Source: an uncultured Clostridia bacterium
GTDB lineage: Bacteria; Bacillota; Clostridia; Oscillospirales; Acutalibacteraceae
NCBI GenBank assembly: GCA_946002045.1
Contig: CAMFYM010000076.1
Coordinates: 1-6,356, forward strand
DNA: 6,356 nt
Reading direction: 5' to 3'
Under the pieces are notes generated by a model, which made no database searches, had not been told where the DNA came from, and saw nothing but the letters and a program-made list of their open reading frames with translations. Below are positions 5,210 through 6,356 of this stretch, in pieces. Made by a program: the position numbers and the translations under genes. Every line of letters begins with the position of its first letter. The first letter of the stretch is position 1.

Positions 5210-5506
5210 TTACATCATATCATTGAAGAATTCAATTTCCTTTGAATCCTCTGTCAAGGTAACAACTGCCTTCTTCCATGAAGGAGTGTAGCCAACATGC
5301 ATACCCTGACGACGCTTTTGACCACGAACATTGATTGTGTTTACCTTTGCAACCTTTGTGCCAGGGAAAACCTCTTCAACAGCCTTAGCGATTTCAATTT
5401 TATTTGCGTCCTTAGCAACCTTGAAGGTATATTTCTTCATCATAATGCCCATCATTGATTCCTCAGTGATAACCGGCTTGATGATAATGTCCTGTGCAGT
5501 TTTCAT
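5210..5506 (-). CDS. rplW: Large subunit ribosomal protein L23 (uL23)
   Basis: 98 aa, the usual size. The N-terminus has DIIIKPVITEES (residues 6-17), followed by YTFKVAKDANKIEIAKAVEE and the basic segment INVRGQKRRQGMHVGYTPSW (58-77), the extended loop that lines the exit tunnel. L23 sits at the tunnel exit and is the docking point for trigger factor and SRP. Start ATG overlaps the rplD stop by one base; its SD, AGGAGGT, lies inside the last rplD codons. It ends in EIEFFNDMM. After its TAA there is an unusually long gap of 102 nt before rplB, against 12-20 nt at most other junctions of this cluster. Confidence 0.97.
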   Translation of the reverse strand: MKTAQDIIIKPVITEESMMGIMMKKYTFKVAKDANKIEIAKAVEEVFPGTKVAKVNTINVRGQKRRQGMHVGYTPSWKKAVVTLTEDSKEIEFFNDMM

Positions 5507-6129
5507 TATGCATATACCTCCTCAATTTTCTTTGCTGCTTCCTTAAGCACTACGAAGGAATCACAATTAAGAATGTCATATACGCAAAGTGTGTTTACTG
5601 TAACAACCTTTACGCCCTCGATGTTACGAGCACTCTTGTAAATCTTTTCGTCGCTCTCAGGAGTAACAATAAGAGTTTTCTTTGCTGCCTTAAGCTTTGT
5701 GAGCATTTCAACAACAGCCTTTGTCTTGATACCCTCAAGCTCAACCTTGTTGATAACCATCATTTCGTTAGCAGCAACCTTTGAAGAAAGTGCAGACTTC
5801 ATAGCGAGTCTCTTAACCTTCTTGTTAAGGTTAACCTTATACTTTCTTGGCTTTGGACCAAGAGCAATACCACCGTGTGTCCACTGTGGGCTACGAGTTG
5901 AACCCTGTCTTGCACGGCCTGTTCCTTTTTGTCTCCAAGGCTTTGCACCGCCACCGCTTACTTCTGAACGAGTGAGAGTTGACTGTGTGCCCTGACGCTG
6001 GTTAGCAAGATAGCTAACTACTGCAAGATGCATTGCTGATGCGTTTGGCTCAATGCCGAATACTGAATCAGCAAGTTCTAATTTTGAAGTTTTCTTACCT
6101 TCTTGGTTGTAAACCTGAACCTGTGCCAT
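5506..6129 (-). CDS. rplD: Large subunit ribosomal protein L4 (uL4)
   Basis: 207 aa, normal bacterial L4 length. Starts MAQVQVYNQEGKK. The long basic loop at about residues 45-95 contains RQGTQSTLTRSEVSGGG, KPWRQKGTGRARQGSTRSPQ and GGIALGPKPR; in the family this loop reaches into the peptide exit tunnel and contributes to the constriction with L22. The rest is the globular Rossmann-like domain on the 50S surface. The ATG is preceded by AAGGAG with 8 nt spacing. In E. coli L4 autogenously represses the S10 operon; that control acts on a leader upstream of rpsJ, outside this window, so nothing here tests it. The TAA stop overlaps the ATG of rplW (TAATG), and the last codons (EEVYA) carry the rplW SD, so the two are probably translationally coupled. 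Confidence 0.98.
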   Translation of the reverse strand: MAQVQVYNQEGKKTSKLELADSVFGIEPNASAMHLAVVSYLANQRQGTQSTLTRSEVSGGGAKPWRQKGTGRARQGSTRSPQWTHGGIALGPKPRKYKVNLNKKVKRLAMKSALSSKVAANEMMVINKVELEGIKTKAVVEMLTKLKAAKKTLIVTPESDEKIYKSARNIEGVKVVTVNTLCVYDILNCDSFVVLKEAAKKIEEVYA

Positions 6130-6146
6130 TTTATTCTCTCCTTTCG

Positions 6147-6356
6147 TTAAGCTTTAACTGCGTCTGCGATAACAACAATTCCACCCTTAGGACCCGGAAT
6201 TGCGCCCTTAATTGCAATAAGATTGTTTTCTGCATCAATCTTTGCAACCTTAAGGTTCTGAACTGTTACTGTTTCGTGACCGTAGTGACCTGCCATCTTC
6301 TTACCCTTGAATACTCTTGAAGGGCTTGAGCAAGCACCAAGAGAACCTGCGTGACG
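6147..6356 (-). CDS. rplC: Large subunit ribosomal protein L3 (uL3), C-terminal part; 5' end outside window
   Basis: The visible 69 codons are in frame from the window edge to a TAA stop. They begin RHAGSLGACSSPSRVFKGKK and continue MAGHYGHETV, the conserved L3 region; family members usually have GHMG where this has GHYG. They end with GAIPGPKGGIVVIADAVKA, the usual uL3 C-terminus. L3 is an early-assembling 50S protein that binds 23S rRNA near its 3' end and sends a loop towards the peptidyl transferase centre. About two thirds of the protein (N-terminal) lies beyond position 6356. It is followed after 17 nt by rplD, the canonical S10-operon order, and should be co-transcribed with it. Identity is secure; the upstream start cannot be seen. 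Confidence 0.97.
   Translation of the reverse strand, partial: RHAGSLGACSSPSRVFKGKKMAGHYGHETVTVQNLKVAKIDAENNLIAIKGAIPGPKGGIVVIADAVKA

Noticed and set aside
5216..5236. Hairpin ATTGAA-TTC-TTCAAT near the end of rplW
   Set aside because: It is short, wholly within coding sequence for IEFFN, A/T-rich, and not followed by a T-run.
39..6356. All fifteen visible stop codons are TAA
   Set aside because: Striking but expected for highly expressed ribosomal genes in low-G+C Firmicutes; not evidence of recoding.

Overview
The window is a minus-strand stretch of the conserved S10-spc ribosomal protein cluster. Gene order is rplC(partial)-rplD-rplW-rplB-rpsS-rplV-rpsC-rplP-rpmC-rpsQ-rplN-rplX-rplE-rpsN-rpsH-rplF(partial), read from the high-coordinate end to the low. 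All fourteen complete genes are full length and intact. No mobile element, CRISPR array, tRNA or rRNA gene was seen. Long plus-strand reading frames are antisense shadows.

The organism is most likely a Clostridia-type Firmicute, perhaps of the Ruminococcaceae/Oscillospirales kind. This is an inference from the canonical gene order, the short zinc-type S14 (61 aa), an L24 with a four-cysteine C-terminal zinc ribbon, strong AGGAGG ribosome binding sites before nearly every gene, moderately low G+C, and all fifteen visible stop codons being TAA. Species cannot be named from this alone.

Layout: positions 6147-4274 hold the end of L3, then L4, L23 and L2. Positions 4253-2019 hold S19, L22, S3, L16, L29 and S17. 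Positions 1922-1 hold L14, L24, L5, S14, S8 and the first codons of L6. Most junctions are 12-20 nt with the SD in the gap. Three junctions (rplD/rplW, rpsC/rplP, rplP/rpmC) are TAATG one-base overlaps, which suggests translational coupling. Only two gaps are long: 102 nt between rplW and rplB, and 96 nt between rpsQ and rplN. The second is the point where the S10 and spc operons are separate units in E. coli.

The products assemble into both ribosomal subunits. L2, L3, L4, L14, L16, L22, L23, L24, L29, L5 and L6 go to the 50S; S3, S8, S14, S17 and S19 go to the 30S. The content is housekeeping. The parts worth a second look are the two long gaps. The rplB leader contains a set of mutually exclusive stems that could hide or expose both the SD and the start codon of rplB. 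The rpsQ-rplN gap carries a weak terminator-like hairpin, a TATAAT box and a second hairpin abutting the rplN SD.
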